A stretch of 64,000 bases of DNA from Pleomorphovibrio marinus (GTDB lineage: Bacteria; Bacteroidota; Bacteroidia; Cytophagales; Cyclobacteriaceae): positions 434,001 through 498,000 of the forward strand of contig NZ_QCXY01000003.1 of the NCBI RefSeq assembly GCF_003347495.1. Reading direction: 5' to 3'. Made by a program: the position numbers and the translations under genes. Numbering within the stretch: position 1 is the stretch's first letter; each line of letters opens with the position of its first letter. Shown here piece after piece: positions 18,752 through 28,311 of the stretch. A model generated the notes under the pieces. That model saw only the letters and a list, made by a program, of their open reading frames with translations, was not told the origin of the DNA and made no database searches.

Positions 18752-18807
18752 AACTGATAAAACAAATATACAACTGATAAATAAGGTAAGCAACTGATTA
18801 ATCAGTT
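18752..18807 (-). promoter_or_regulatory. Phased operator array over the first blaI promoter
   Basis: On the minus strand a promoter with -33 TTG (18791-18793), a 20 bp spacer and -7 TATATTTG (18763-18770) is visible. The plus-strand 9-mer AACTGATAA/AACTGATTA occurs at 18752, 18772 and 18792, exactly 20 bp apart, so one copy covers each of the -33, spacer and start regions. The outermost copy is part of a perfect 16 bp palindrome, AACTGATTAATCAGTT (18792-18807). This fits binding of a BlaI dimer array. Confidence 0.75.
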
Positions 18808-18837
18808 TTTTAATAACTTTTTAATAGTTACACGCTA

Positions 18838-19170
18838 TACAAAGTTTAAATAGTTGATTTTTTTAGGATTAATAGATGTCTCAATGAAGATATTTAGTTG
18901 ATACCAACTAGGCACATTTAACAGTGAAAGAGCGATCACCATCAATTTCTGTTTTTTTCTCAACTTCTATAAGGTTGCTCAATTGAGATGAATGGTAGGC
19001 AAAAATTAAATATGACAACAATACCACTTTAATAAGCGTACTAATGAAAAATTATGGAATCCAGCTAATTATTAAATGATAAACTACGATCATTAAATTC
19101 ATTAATTATGGATACCCACAGGACAAAAAGCCAAGTTACAACGTCCTAATAAAAAAGAAAATCTAAAACT
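18838..19170. other. Intergenic region, no gene seen
   Basis: AT-rich DNA between the divergent blaI-like and lipoprotein genes beyond the operator. Only short frames are present and no TAnnTTTG box was found for the rightward gene. Confidence 0.4.
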
Positions 19171-19674
19171 ATGACAAAGACCTACCTTTATTCCGTCATT
19201 TTTGTGATGGCCACAATCGCTTTTTCCACTGCCTGTACGGATTCCGGAGAAGATTTTGACCACAACAGCCTTTATAGTTCCTGGGAAAGGGTTCAATATC
19301 ATGAGGACCACGAGTTAAATTATGTCGCTACTTTGGAATTTAAAAGAGACGGCACTTATGAAAGATCCACCAAATTTCGTAATCCGGATACCGATGCGTT
19401 GGTCGGTTATATTCATTTCGAGGAAGGCACTATTAGCCTTGATGGGGAAAATATTGATTTTATTCCAACCAGGTACCTCTTTATAGGACATGAAGCCTTC
19501 TGGGGGCCGTTTGAAGAACTGCAAGAATGGGAAATCAATACTGTCTCTCAACCTGCTACTTCTACACTTGAATACAGAGAGGGAGGTTCAAATTTGGCCA
19601 TCTTTACACCATGCAATGATATTTTATCCTCCTTTTGTGTCCCCACTCAGGTTTATACTCGAGTGAATAGGTAA
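19171..19674 (+). CDS. Lipocalin-like lipoprotein, function unknown
   Basis: The 167-residue protein has a lipobox (AFSTAC, Cys22). The mature part starts with an acidic stretch and then SLYSSWERVQYHEDHELNY, followed by LEFKRDGTYERSTKF, a strand pattern like the lipocalin-like lipoproteins of Bacteroidota. Two cysteines near the C terminus (TPCNDILSSFCVP) may form a disulfide. No partner is evident; the FISUMP-domain lipoprotein follows 153 bases downstream on the same strand and could be in the same transcript. Confidence 0.75.
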   Translation: MTKTYLYSVIFVMATIAFSTACTDSGEDFDHNSLYSSWERVQYHEDHELNYVATLEFKRDGTYERSTKFRNPDTDALVGYIHFEEGTISLDGENIDFIPTRYLFIGHEAFWGPFEELQEWEINTVSQPATSTLEYREGGSNLAIFTPCNDILSSFCVPTQVYTRVNR

Positions 19675-19827
19675 AGAAATAGTCTTCAAGATTATAGTAT
19701 CTCGATTATCTTAAGGTAAGTCAGAGATGACTATCACTAAGATTTTAGAGCTTTTTAAATTGGTAAAAACAATCTTTATTATTATACAATTTCTTTGATT
19801 AAATTAGGGTAATTTTCTTTTAAACCC

Positions 19828-21900
19828 ATGAAAACCCAGGCTATCTCCTATTTTTTTGCAGTCTGCTTCAGCATGATCCTGTTCTCCTGTGAAAGAGATG
19901 AGGAGTCAATTAAGGTATTCCCTGCGGTAGATGGGGGTGCATGGGAAATATTCAAATTAGCCAAAATTCACGTGGATGATATACCCGTGGAAGAGGATAG
20001 TTTTTTCGGTTCAATAGGGAATTTAAATATCACCTTAGGAAGGATTCCCGGCGATACCTTGATCTTTATAATTCCCAATATGGGAGAAGGGCCTACACAG
20101 CTAAAAGTCACTTTAGGCAGGCAAATCAGGATTTGGGATTTGGTGCTGGAAAAAGGAGGTGTTTACGAGGAGCAGAAACTGTTTTTTGAAGAGTTCCTCA
20201 AACGCAATCGGGAACTGCAAATGAAAATCAAAGACATTCAGGGTTTAAGTGAATTGGCCGAACATTTTGGTCAGTGGATAGATTTTTTCAGCCAAAGGAA
20301 AGAGCTTTTAAATGATTTTGATAAAGAACACCTATCAGGAGCAATGCAGTTTAGATCAAATAATAGGTTCCTTCCGGTTAGGGAGATATTGGAACTGCAA
20401 TGCATAAATGGACCTCCTGCTGAATTATCTGCCCTTACCTATTGGTTTGTTAATTATGACAATTCCTATTTACAGCATTATAAACATCTTCCGAGTAGTG
20501 ACTTTCATGAAGCTGTTGCAGCAGGCTTGGGCCTATCTTTTTGGTATCAAAAATTGCTACACGAGTACTTTTCCTACCAAATTCTTAAATGTCCACAACT
20601 CAGAAGTATTGAATTGATAGATGTAAAAAGTGGACAAATTATTTCCCCTGAACAAACTTTGCATTTGGAATCCAATGTGCCAGCAACCTTTGGATATAGT
20701 GGTGTTTTTAAACCATTTACCAAAACAGATTTGGAAGCGGAAAATGGCCACTTTTCCCAACATTCAGGTGGATTTGCCGATAAGCAAGTTGCAGCCAGAT
20801 TATTTGCTGATTTAGTGCATGCTTACAAATCTGCCTTTCAATGGAATTTGCCGTCATTAAATGCACCCCCCCTAATCCAACCACCGAATGATGCTCCGAT
20901 TAGTAAAGGCCCAATTCAGGGCTTCCAATGGTTTGCTCCTTATATTGCAAATCCGGACATCCGCTTAGAAGTTTTTATAGCTGATGAGGAGACTATGACG
21001 CTCAAATTGCAAAGTAGAAATGGCAAACCACAACCTTTTACATTAGACATCCCCCTGAATGCCAATTCAGCATATCTGGAAATAATCTTCCCGGCCCTAC
21101 TGGAGGTTTCCTGCCCAATGTTAGCGGATGTTGTGCTTAATGAAAAAACACATGCTTTATCCATCGAATTTGGAGAGTTACCTTATGAGATTGTTTGGTC
21201 CAATGGGGCATTAGAGGAACATTCGCAAAACTTTCCTCCTGGTGATTATGAAGTAAAGGTAACAGATGCCAAGGGTTGCGAAAGTATCGTCCAATTCACA
21301 GCACACGAATTTGGAACAGTAGAAGATATAGATGGGAATAGCTATGAGACTATCAAAATAGGCAATACCTGGTGGATGACAGAGAACCTTAGAACGAGCA
21401 GAAGAAATGATGGGACGCCCATTGTACACCTACCTGTGAATGCCTATTGGATAACTACTCATGAGGCTGCATATTCTTGGTTTCAAAATGATTCAGGAAG
21501 GGATCAAACTGATGGAAAGCTATACAATTATGCTGCGGCTTGTTGTGACATCTGCCCTGAGGGTTGGAAGCTGCCGTCGGTAGATGACTTTTACGCAGTA
21601 GAACATAAATACGGCGTTCAGACTGCGAGGCACTTCCGTGCGCTTAACAAATGGTCACCAAAGGTAGTCAGCCCAACCAATTTGACGGGGTTAAGGATGC
21701 TACCTTCTGGATCCCGGTCAGGTTATGATGGGCACTTCGGGGAAAGCCTACAAGAAACTTCCTTTTGGACAGACGAAAGAGAGGATCATGCGGGTTTCCC
21801 TATTATTCTTTTTATGACCGAAGAAGGGGAAAACACCGTATTGAGTTTGGCTTTTACTATGCGTGAGGGATTAAGCATAAGGTGTGTTCGCAATGAATAG
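19828..21900 (+). CDS. FISUMP-domain lipoprotein with SprB-like repeat
   Basis: The 690-residue protein is lipid-anchored (MILFSC, Cys21). Residues 25-420 are unique and include a helical section (about 110-260). Around residues 430-495 lies one SprB-type repeat, recognised by YEIVWSNGALEEH and PPGDYEVKVTDAKGCE. From about 500 to the end is a FISUMP domain (Fibrobacter succinogenes major paralogous domain): DIDGNSYETIKIGNTWWMTE, then CCDICPEGWKLPS and a closing LSIRCVRN. SprB repeats and FISUMP domains are frequent in surface-exposed Bacteroidota proteins. A binding or surface role is inferred; no catalytic motif is seen. Confidence 0.85.
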   Translation: MKTQAISYFFAVCFSMILFSCERDEESIKVFPAVDGGAWEIFKLAKIHVDDIPVEEDSFFGSIGNLNITLGRIPGDTLIFIIPNMGEGPTQLKVTLGRQIRIWDLVLEKGGVYEEQKLFFEEFLKRNRELQMKIKDIQGLSELAEHFGQWIDFFSQRKELLNDFDKEHLSGAMQFRSNNRFLPVREILELQCINGPPAELSALTYWFVNYDNSYLQHYKHLPSSDFHEAVAAGLGLSFWYQKLLHEYFSYQILKCPQLRSIELIDVKSGQIISPEQTLHLESNVPATFGYSGVFKPFTKTDLEAENGHFSQHSGGFADKQVAARLFADLVHAYKSAFQWNLPSLNAPPLIQPPNDAPISKGPIQGFQWFAPYIANPDIRLEVFIADEETMTLKLQSRNGKPQPFTLDIPLNANSAYLEIIFPALLEVSCPMLADVVLNEKTHALSIEFGELPYEIVWSNGALEEHSQNFPPGDYEVKVTDAKGCESIVQFTAHEFGTVEDIDGNSYETIKIGNTWWMTENLRTSRRNDGTPIVHLPVNAYWITTHEAAYSWFQNDSGRDQTDGKLYNYAAACCDICPEGWKLPSVDDFYAVEHKYGVQTARHFRALNKWSPKVVSPTNLTGLRMLPSGSRSGYDGHFGESLQETSFWTDEREDHAGFPIILFMTEEGENTVLSLAFTMREGLSIRCVRNE

Positions 21901-22279
21901 GCAAAATGGACAAAGAACTCTGAATATTAATGTATGGGTTAAGAAATATAAGAATCGGACAAAAATTCATTTTGGGGCATTACTGTTTTTATATAGTTCT
22001 TTTCCTTCTTTTGCAGCTGTCTTCACGCTCATGAACCAAGAACGCATCAAATAAAAACGCATTAATGTTCTTAATTTGGGTTTTCGTCCACCAGCGGCCA
22101 TTTTTGTCCGCCAAAAACCCTCCAAAATAAAGCAAGTACCTATTGAAAAACAGACAAGGACATTTTGGGCTGGCATGGTAATAGAAATAAAAAGTTAAAT
22201 TTATAGGCTTGCCTATCATGGAAATTTCCAAGTTAAATGCGCCTATGCAAAATAATCCCAGCCTCTTCTTTTTTCCGCC
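21901..22279. other. Intergenic region, no gene supported
   Basis: There are overlapping minus-strand frames of 70-108 codons with cysteine- and aromatic-rich, low-plausibility translations. I see no terminator hairpin after the FISUMP gene and no recognisable promoter for the permease. Confidence 0.4.
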
Positions 22280-24703
22280 ATGCTCAGAAATTATTTGAAA
22301 ATCCTCTTCCGCCAACTTATAAAAAACAAAGCGTATTCCTTTATCAACATTGGCGGATTGGCCATAGGAATAAGTGCGGTATTGCTGATTTTGATTTATG
22401 TGCAGTTCGAAAAAAGCTATGATGCGGATTTAAAACTTGCAGACCGACTCTATCGTGTCAATCTCACATCATTTTCAGACGGAAATCTGGTAGAAAGCAG
22501 CAGTAGAACTTCTCCTGCCATGGGCAGTGTTTTTAAAGAAGAGGTTCCCGCTGTATCGGAATTTAGCAGGGTGGTGATTTTGGGGGAGGTCATCGCAGGT
22601 CATGAGGAAGAATTTGTCCGGGAAGAAAACATCTTTTTGGCTGATGCCCACTTTGTGGACTTTTTTGACCTAAACCTCCTACGAGGAAGTGATGAACGTA
22701 TGCAGGAACCCCTCAAGGCCATGATTTCGGATCAAATCTCCAGTAAACTATTTAAAGAGACAGATCCCATCGGGAAAATGCTGGAAATCAACAGCACCAA
22801 TTTTGACGGAACCGTAGCGTTTGAAATCATTGGGCTGTATGAATCCCCCCCAGCAAACAGGCATCTCAAACCCGAAATAGTAATTTCATACGCTTCTTTA
22901 TATCACTTTGTAGGCAAGGAAATAGACCAATCCTTTGACTGGCTGAATCTGTATACCTTTTTGAAATTGGAAGGACAACAGGACATTTCATCACTTGATG
23001 AGCAACTAAATGCAATCCTACAGAAAAATCAGGGAGATAAATTAAAAAGTACCCAAACTGACTGGCAGGTCAATCTCCAACCTGTCAACCAAATCCATAA
23101 CAGCACAGTCTATATAGGAGAATACGAGCAGGGCGTGGATGGAAAGAAGCTACACTATTTTATTTGGATAGCCGCTTTTATCTTGTTGATGGTATACCTG
23201 AACAGTATCAACATCGCCAATGCCAAAGCGATGAATAGGACCAAGGAAATAGGTGTCCGAAAGGTGTCTGGAGGGAGCAAATATCAGTTGTTTTTCCAGT
23301 TTATGATGGAATCATTGATAGTGAATTTTATGGCTGTTATACTAGCTGGATTGATTATCGGAACAATAGGTAGTCAACTGGTAGAACGTTTGAACCTTGA
23401 TTTACCAAACGCAACGTTTTCTATTCAGGCTTATCACCCTTTACTATGGTCTTTATGGATTTTTGGTACACTTGTTTCAGGGATTTACCCGGCGGTGATA
23501 CTCACTTCTTTCTCTCCTGCAAACGCTCTCAAAGGAACGCTAAAATTCAAATTGAAAACAGCCTTTGCCAGACCCCTACTAATTTCCCAACTGGTGTTTT
23601 GTCTGATTATTCTTTCAGGAATACTGACCGTCTATTTTCAGTTAAACCATATGCGGGCGCAGAATTTAGGTATTTCCCTTACAGATAAAATTGTCGTTCG
23701 GTCGCCTATGTTATTTATTGAGGGCAGTGGCAATTACCAGGAACAGATCCAACAGCATTTTGGACAGCTACCGGGGGTTAAAAATGTGGCAGCAAGCAAT
23801 GAGGTTCCGGGGAATGAAGTGTATTGGCGTTCGGACCAGTTCTTCAGGGAAGGTGGCACCAAGAATGGAACCATGTATACCATGCTGAATGTGGGAAATC
23901 ACTATTTTGATGTTTTTGGAATCGGTTTCAAAGCAGGACGAGATTTCAACACGGCTCTGGAACAAGGCCAGGAAGCGGTCATCAATGAAAAAGCCCGTGA
24001 AGCGTTGGGTTTCCAGACCAATGCGGATGCTGTTGGCCAAAAATTAATGTTTACTGGTTTTGGAGAACCACGCGGAGTTGAAATCGTGGGAGTAATTGAT
24101 GACTATCGCCAACAGGGTGTCAATGTCGCTGTAAATCCTATGGTGTTGAATTACTCTTCAGGGGACCTAAATTATTATATTGTGGAAGTAGAAAGGGGTC
24201 AAATGGCACAGGTATTACCGCAGCTTGAAACCCTCTTTCAGACGCATTTTCCTAGTTCCCCTTTTGAATATTATTTTCTAGATGAGCACTTTGAAAAGCA
24301 ATACAAAAGCGAACAGCAATTTGTGCAGATATTCGGCATGGCGGCATTGGTGGCTATAATCATTGCCGTTATGGGCATTTTCGGTGTCTCAACCCAACTG
24401 ATCATCCAGCGAAATAAGGAAGTCAGTATCCGCAAGATTTTAGGGGCCTCATTTGGGAATGTTTTTTATCTCATTTCGAAAGAGTACCTGACATGGTTGG
24501 GGATTTGTTTTGCTATGGGCATACCGCTTTCCTACCATCTTTTTTCAGGTTGGTTGGATAATATCATCACCAAAATACCTTTGGACTGGTGGTTTTTCAC
24601 CCTTCCCCCTTTGGCGGTTTTGGTGATCTTTATATGTGCCACGATTTTCCAGACTGTAAAAGTCTCATTGGTCAGTCCCGTGGAAACCCTCAAAAATGAA
24701 TGA
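22280..24703 (+). CDS. MacB/FtsX-type ABC transporter permease
   Basis: The 807-residue protein starts MLRNYLKILFRQLIKNKAYS and has the layout of the large Bacteroidota FtsX-like permeases: one membrane span (about 20-40), a periplasmic MacB-type domain (about 45-275), a block of three spans (about 285-420), another span near 430-450, a second periplasmic domain (about 455-665) and three final spans ending SPVETLKNE. The conserved FtsX motif appears twice: TKEIGVRKVSG and NKEVSIRKILGAS. Such proteins move lipoproteins, peptides or drugs, or act as signal transducers, using a separate ATPase. No ATPase gene is adjacent, so its partner must be elsewhere. Confidence 0.92.
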   Translation: MLRNYLKILFRQLIKNKAYSFINIGGLAIGISAVLLILIYVQFEKSYDADLKLADRLYRVNLTSFSDGNLVESSSRTSPAMGSVFKEEVPAVSEFSRVVILGEVIAGHEEEFVREENIFLADAHFVDFFDLNLLRGSDERMQEPLKAMISDQISSKLFKETDPIGKMLEINSTNFDGTVAFEIIGLYESPPANRHLKPEIVISYASLYHFVGKEIDQSFDWLNLYTFLKLEGQQDISSLDEQLNAILQKNQGDKLKSTQTDWQVNLQPVNQIHNSTVYIGEYEQGVDGKKLHYFIWIAAFILLMVYLNSINIANAKAMNRTKEIGVRKVSGGSKYQLFFQFMMESLIVNFMAVILAGLIIGTIGSQLVERLNLDLPNATFSIQAYHPLLWSLWIFGTLVSGIYPAVILTSFSPANALKGTLKFKLKTAFARPLLISQLVFCLIILSGILTVYFQLNHMRAQNLGISLTDKIVVRSPMLFIEGSGNYQEQIQQHFGQLPGVKNVAASNEVPGNEVYWRSDQFFREGGTKNGTMYTMLNVGNHYFDVFGIGFKAGRDFNTALEQGQEAVINEKAREALGFQTNADAVGQKLMFTGFGEPRGVEIVGVIDDYRQQGVNVAVNPMVLNYSSGDLNYYIVEVERGQMAQVLPQLETLFQTHFPSSPFEYYFLDEHFEKQYKSEQQFVQIFGMAALVAIIIAVMGIFGVSTQLIIQRNKEVSIRKILGASFGNVFYLISKEYLTWLGICFAMGIPLSYHLFSGWLDNIITKIPLDWWFFTLPPLAVLVIFICATIFQTVKVSLVSPVETLKNE

Positions 24704-24802
24704 CATTGGCAACTGGATTTAGTATCCACTGCACCACTATATTCGCCTTTTACTTAAAAAACGAAATCTCATCCTGCACACAGGCCATCCCACATCAAAA
24801 CT

Positions 24803-24917
24803 TCCTAACCTCCCCTCACTTCAAACTTCCCAACCCCCTAACTTCCATTCTTCCCAACCTCCTTCCCCCTAACTTCCATACTTCCTAACCTCCTTCCCTC
24901 TAACTTCCATACTTCCT
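24803..24917. repeat. Degenerate pyrimidine-rich tandem repeat
   Basis: About 4 units of CTTCCTAACCTCCTTCC...TAACTTCCATA follow each other. The last two full units are 31 bp and nearly identical, the first two are 24-25 bp. The plus strand of this stretch has essentially no G. It lies between the convergent permease and receptor genes. Confidence 0.8.
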
Positions 24918-24923
24918 CCCCAA

Positions 24924-27401
24924 TTAAAACTCCCTATCCCCAAATTCGCTTTCCGTAAAGTTGATCTTTTTGTTTAGCTGATTGATCCTAAAAGTAGCGG
25001 TCAACAAGATAACATCCCTCTCATAGATATAATGAGTGGAGGTGAAAAACCCGTCACCCTGCCCGCTGATCCGTTGGCGGTTGGAGTCCAGAAATCCCAA
25101 ACCCATGTTTCGCCATTGCAAGGCAAAAGATAGACGGTTGTCCATCAATGACTTTTTTACTGTGGTATTTGGGGAGAAAAAGCGGCTGTCCTCCCCCTGA
25201 ACAGTAATGATCCGGGATAAGTAATTAAGGTTAAAAACCAGGTCCCAATTACTTCCCAAATCCAAACTGGTGTTCACGTTAAAGGAGTAATTCCAACTGT
25301 TCCGCTGCACTTGTTGCCCCAACGAAGATCCCTGCAGATCAAAATAGTACAAGGTCCCTCCCATATACATCTTCCAGCGGTCCGTGGGCTCCAAATCCGC
25401 ACCCAACTCGGCACCATACACCTGGGAAACACCGGCGTTGGTATACACCCGCATCAGTATGGAGTCGTTATAAACGGTATTTACACGGTTGATTTCATCT
25501 CTTACCCGTCTGTAGTAAGCATTGGCAAAAAATGAATGGCGTTCAAAGTCCTTGACTAGCCCCACCTCCACGGCATCTACCAGCTCAGGAAGTAAATTGG
25601 GGTCTCCCACCTCCAGCACTTCCGAGTGGCGACGGGACAAGAAGGGGTTCATCATGGAAGTAGTAGTCCGCTCAATGCGCCTACTGTAGCTGCCTTTCCA
25701 AGTAAAGCCTTTTTCTGTGTTGTAGTTGACACTTAGACTGGGGAAAAGGTTGAGCAATTCAAGTTCATAGGACCTTTGCTCCCCATAATCATCCAGTCTT
25801 CTGTCCGTATCTTCCACCCTAAGCCCCGCGGTGAGGGATAGGTTTTCGGACTGATATTGGTATTCGCCATAGAGGGAATGGATAGTCCGGAATAAATCAA
25901 CATCACTCCCAAATGCTTCCAACTCCTCAAATTCTCCTGTTCCCAAGACTTTTTGCCGAAAAGCAAACTCACCCACATGCCTCAGATGCCTGTACTGATA
26001 TCCGGCACTTAAAGATGAGGATTCCCCAAGGGGTAGGAAATAATCCAGTTTGACACGAACACCTTCCAAAGGGTTTAACTCGTCCATGGCCAGGTAATCC
26101 AAGGTATCGGCATAATTTAGTGGATTCAAGTTTAGGTTTCGGGTAGGGCCGGTAAGGTTGGTATGCTCATACAGGCCTGATATGCTAAGGGAAGATTCAT
26201 TTTCAAAGACTGCCTTATAATCCAAACTTCCAATCAAAAATCTGCTTTTGCGCTCCCTTGCATTCATGTTAAAATAGTTAAGGGCATCAAAAGGCTCCTC
26301 TTCCCCCAATACAGTCCGGGTTTGCCTGTAAAGGATATCGGCATAGCGGGTTTCCAAGCGGCTGCCACCGTAAACGGACGCATTGAAAGAATGGCGGGGA
26401 TTCACTGTGTAGGCCACTACTGCTCGACCGGAGTAATTCTCCTTCTTGTGGCTCCGCTCCCCTTCTGAGGGAAGAGAGGTAACCGTATTGCCCAAGAAAG
26501 TCTGTACCTGTCCATCCCTGAAACCGGCCTCATCGTTGCGGTTGTAATCTGCGCCCAGGGAAATGTCCCAACGGTTTTTGCGCATACTAAGGGTAAAATC
26601 CCCTCCATACCGCTGCGGAGACCTTTCATTTCCATTGGTGTCCAAGCTTGGGGCACCCGCTAGGCCATTCACCAATAGGTAAGTACCGTCCGTACTTCCT
26701 TTTTTCGTCACAATATTGATGATGCCAGCCTTTCCCTCCGGGTCAAACCGGGCAGAAGGGGTGGTGATGATTTCAATATCCTCTATGGCATTTGCAGGCA
26801 GCTGGTTTAGGATGGATGTAGCATCAGCTTGCACGGGTTTGCCGTCGATCAAGATCACAAACCCAGCACTCCCTCTAACGGAAATCTCCCCCTCGCCATT
26901 CATGGAAATAGAAGGAAGGTTTTTAATCAAGTCGGAAGCAGTGCCTCCCACACTGGCTTCAAAATCCTCAGCACCATATACCTGTCGGTCAATTTTATGC
27001 CTTATGGCGAGCTTGTCCGCGGACACCACGACCTCCGAAAGTGCCTCTTCCCCCGGATTCAAGGATATCGTTCCCAGTGACAAAGAAGTTTGGTTAACGG
27101 TTACGTCCTCCAGGACCATTTCTTCATAGCCAATAAATCGAAGACGAATAAAATAAGTACCTTTTTTTAATTCCAATGTAAAATCTCCGTTGACATCGGT
27201 GATGCCAGCAGACACCATGCTGGAATCGGAGGGGGCATATGCAGCCACGGATACGTACTCCAAAGGTTCTTTGGTATCAGGGTCATTTACCTTCCCGGAA
27301 ATTATACTGTTTTGCTGTGCATACAAGGGGAGCGTGAAAAAATACAAAAACGAAAGACCCACTAAGGTCTTCAATCCAAGGCTTCCTGCCATCATGTTCA
27401 T
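24924..27401 (-). CDS. TonB-dependent-receptor-like outer membrane protein
   Basis: I prefer the ATG at 27401, which opens MNMMAGSLGLKT and a Sec signal ending LPLYAQQ; an in-frame ATG at 27461 would put 20 residues in front of it. The mature protein has a carboxypeptidase-regulatory-like domain (ISGKVNDPDTKEPLEYVSV), a plug domain with IKNLPSISMNGEGEISVRG and LIDGKPV, and an OMP_b-brl_3-type barrel ending in phenylalanine. It is not a SusC: it is about 825 residues and no SusD follows. It probably imports a substrate or secretes a component using TonB energy. No cargo-specific neighbour is present. Confidence 0.9.
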   Translation of the reverse strand: MNMMAGSLGLKTLVGLSFLYFFTLPLYAQQNSIISGKVNDPDTKEPLEYVSVAAYAPSDSSMVSAGITDVNGDFTLELKKGTYFIRLRFIGYEEMVLEDVTVNQTSLSLGTISLNPGEEALSEVVVSADKLAIRHKIDRQVYGAEDFEASVGGTASDLIKNLPSISMNGEGEISVRGSAGFVILIDGKPVQADATSILNQLPANAIEDIEIITTPSARFDPEGKAGIINIVTKKGSTDGTYLLVNGLAGAPSLDTNGNERSPQRYGGDFTLSMRKNRWDISLGADYNRNDEAGFRDGQVQTFLGNTVTSLPSEGERSHKKENYSGRAVVAYTVNPRHSFNASVYGGSRLETRYADILYRQTRTVLGEEEPFDALNYFNMNARERKSRFLIGSLDYKAVFENESSLSISGLYEHTNLTGPTRNLNLNPLNYADTLDYLAMDELNPLEGVRVKLDYFLPLGESSSLSAGYQYRHLRHVGEFAFRQKVLGTGEFEELEAFGSDVDLFRTIHSLYGEYQYQSENLSLTAGLRVEDTDRRLDDYGEQRSYELELLNLFPSLSVNYNTEKGFTWKGSYSRRIERTTTSMMNPFLSRRHSEVLEVGDPNLLPELVDAVEVGLVKDFERHSFFANAYYRRVRDEINRVNTVYNDSILMRVYTNAGVSQVYGAELGADLEPTDRWKMYMGGTLYYFDLQGSSLGQQVQRNSWNYSFNVNTSLDLGSNWDLVFNLNYLSRIITVQGEDSRFFSPNTTVKKSLMDNRLSFALQWRNMGLGFLDSNRQRISGQGDGFFTSTHYIYERDVILLTATFRINQLNKKINFTESEFGDREF

Positions 27402-27461
27402 TTTTAAAGGTACAAGGGTTAGGCTCACCACAAAGTAACTAGGAATTAATCCAGCAATCAA

Positions 27462-27905
27462 ACTCTTTTTTTTTATGGACGTAGGATAATTAAAAGAAAA
27501 AATGTAAAAAGGACTTACTATTGATTTGGTTGCAAAGCTATCAAAGAAACGGATTGATCGGAAACTTTACTTTGTAGTGGTTCTAATAACTTCTCAATGG
27601 AACCATTCTTGTTTTTTTACCACCCCCTTCTCCCCCTGCTAAAACAGGAGGGGGCTAGCGAGAGGATATTTTATCTTTCGAATTGCGTAATATAGCCTAT
27701 TCAAGTTATATTCAATCTTTGCACTTTTTACCATTTTGGAGGCTCCTCTACCAATCAACTTTTCATATTTTTTACCGCAATAGAAATAATGAAAACCCCA
27801 TTTTTCTACCATTTTTGGAAACCCAAAGGTCTCTTTCACCCATCTAAAAAACCTTGTCCTAAAGAGAAATTTTAAAAAATGTTTTTAAAAAATATTATTT
27901 ATCTC
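27462..27905. other. Divergent intergenic region upstream of the second blaI gene
   Basis: It contains a G/C-rich hairpin, CCCCCTG (27632-27638) with CAGGAGGGGG (27645-27654), carrying a bulge and lacking a T-run, so it is not a convincing terminator. The rest is AT-rich. A minus-strand frame at 27639-27839 has no support. Confidence 0.4.
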
Positions 27906-27940
27906 TATGTTTGTAGAACAACATCTATACTACTAGAACA
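27906..27940 (+). promoter_or_regulatory. Promoter and phased repeats of the second blaI gene
   Basis: TATGTTTG (27906-27913) is a perfect TAnnTTTG box 26 bases before the ATG. Immediately after it the heptamer TAGAACA occurs at 27914-27920 and again at 27934-27940, 20 bp apart. The second copy runs into the start codon. The spacing equals that of the array over the first blaI promoter although the repeat sequence differs. Confidence 0.6.
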
Positions 27941-28311
27941 TGAAGCTTTCTAATGCGGAAGAACAACTTATGAATTTGATATGGGAAAAGGGAAGGGTAT
28001 TTATGAAGGATATTTTAGTATCCTATCCCGATCCAAAACCAGCAAATACTACGGTTGCTACCCTGCTCAAAAGATTGCAGGAAAAAGGAGCGATTTATTT
28101 TGAGTTATATGGCAACTCCCGGGCATACTTCCCACTGGTGGACAAGAATGACTATTTCTCCAAAAAGGTAAATACCATGATCAAAAACTTCTTCAATGAT
28201 TCGCCTGCACAATTTGCTTCTTTTTTTACAAAAGAGACGGAACTGGACAGGAAGGAACTGGAGGAACTAAAAAAAATAATTGAGGACCAACTTAAATCCC
28301 AAAAGCCATGA
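27940..28311 (+). CDS. BlaI/MecI-family repressor (second pair)
   Basis: The 123-residue protein starts MKLSNAEEQLMNLIWEKGRV and has the winged-helix core with KPANTTVATLLKRLQEKGAI as recognition region, then a C-terminal dimerisation part ending in an acidic/lysine helix. It resembles the first BlaI-like protein in order and length but differs substantially in sequence. Its last codons overlap the start of the M56 gene by 4 bases (ATGA), so translation is coupled. It should repress this operon via the repeats at 27914-27940. Confidence 0.93.
   Translation: MKLSNAEEQLMNLIWEKGRVFMKDILVSYPDPKPANTTVATLLKRLQEKGAIYFELYGNSRAYFPLVDKNDYFSKKVNTMIKNFFNDSPAQFASFFTKETELDRKELEELKKIIEDQLKSQKP

Noticed and set aside
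18737-18793. N-terminal extension of the first BlaI-like protein
   Set aside because: It would be read through the promoter and operator, and the family begins at the later methionine.
24803-24917. Tandem repeat considered as a CRISPR array
   Set aside because: Units are directly adjacent, vary in length and have no unique spacers; no cas genes are near.
27632-27654. G/C-rich hairpin as a terminator
   Set aside because: The stem has a bulge and neither strand shows a T-run after it.
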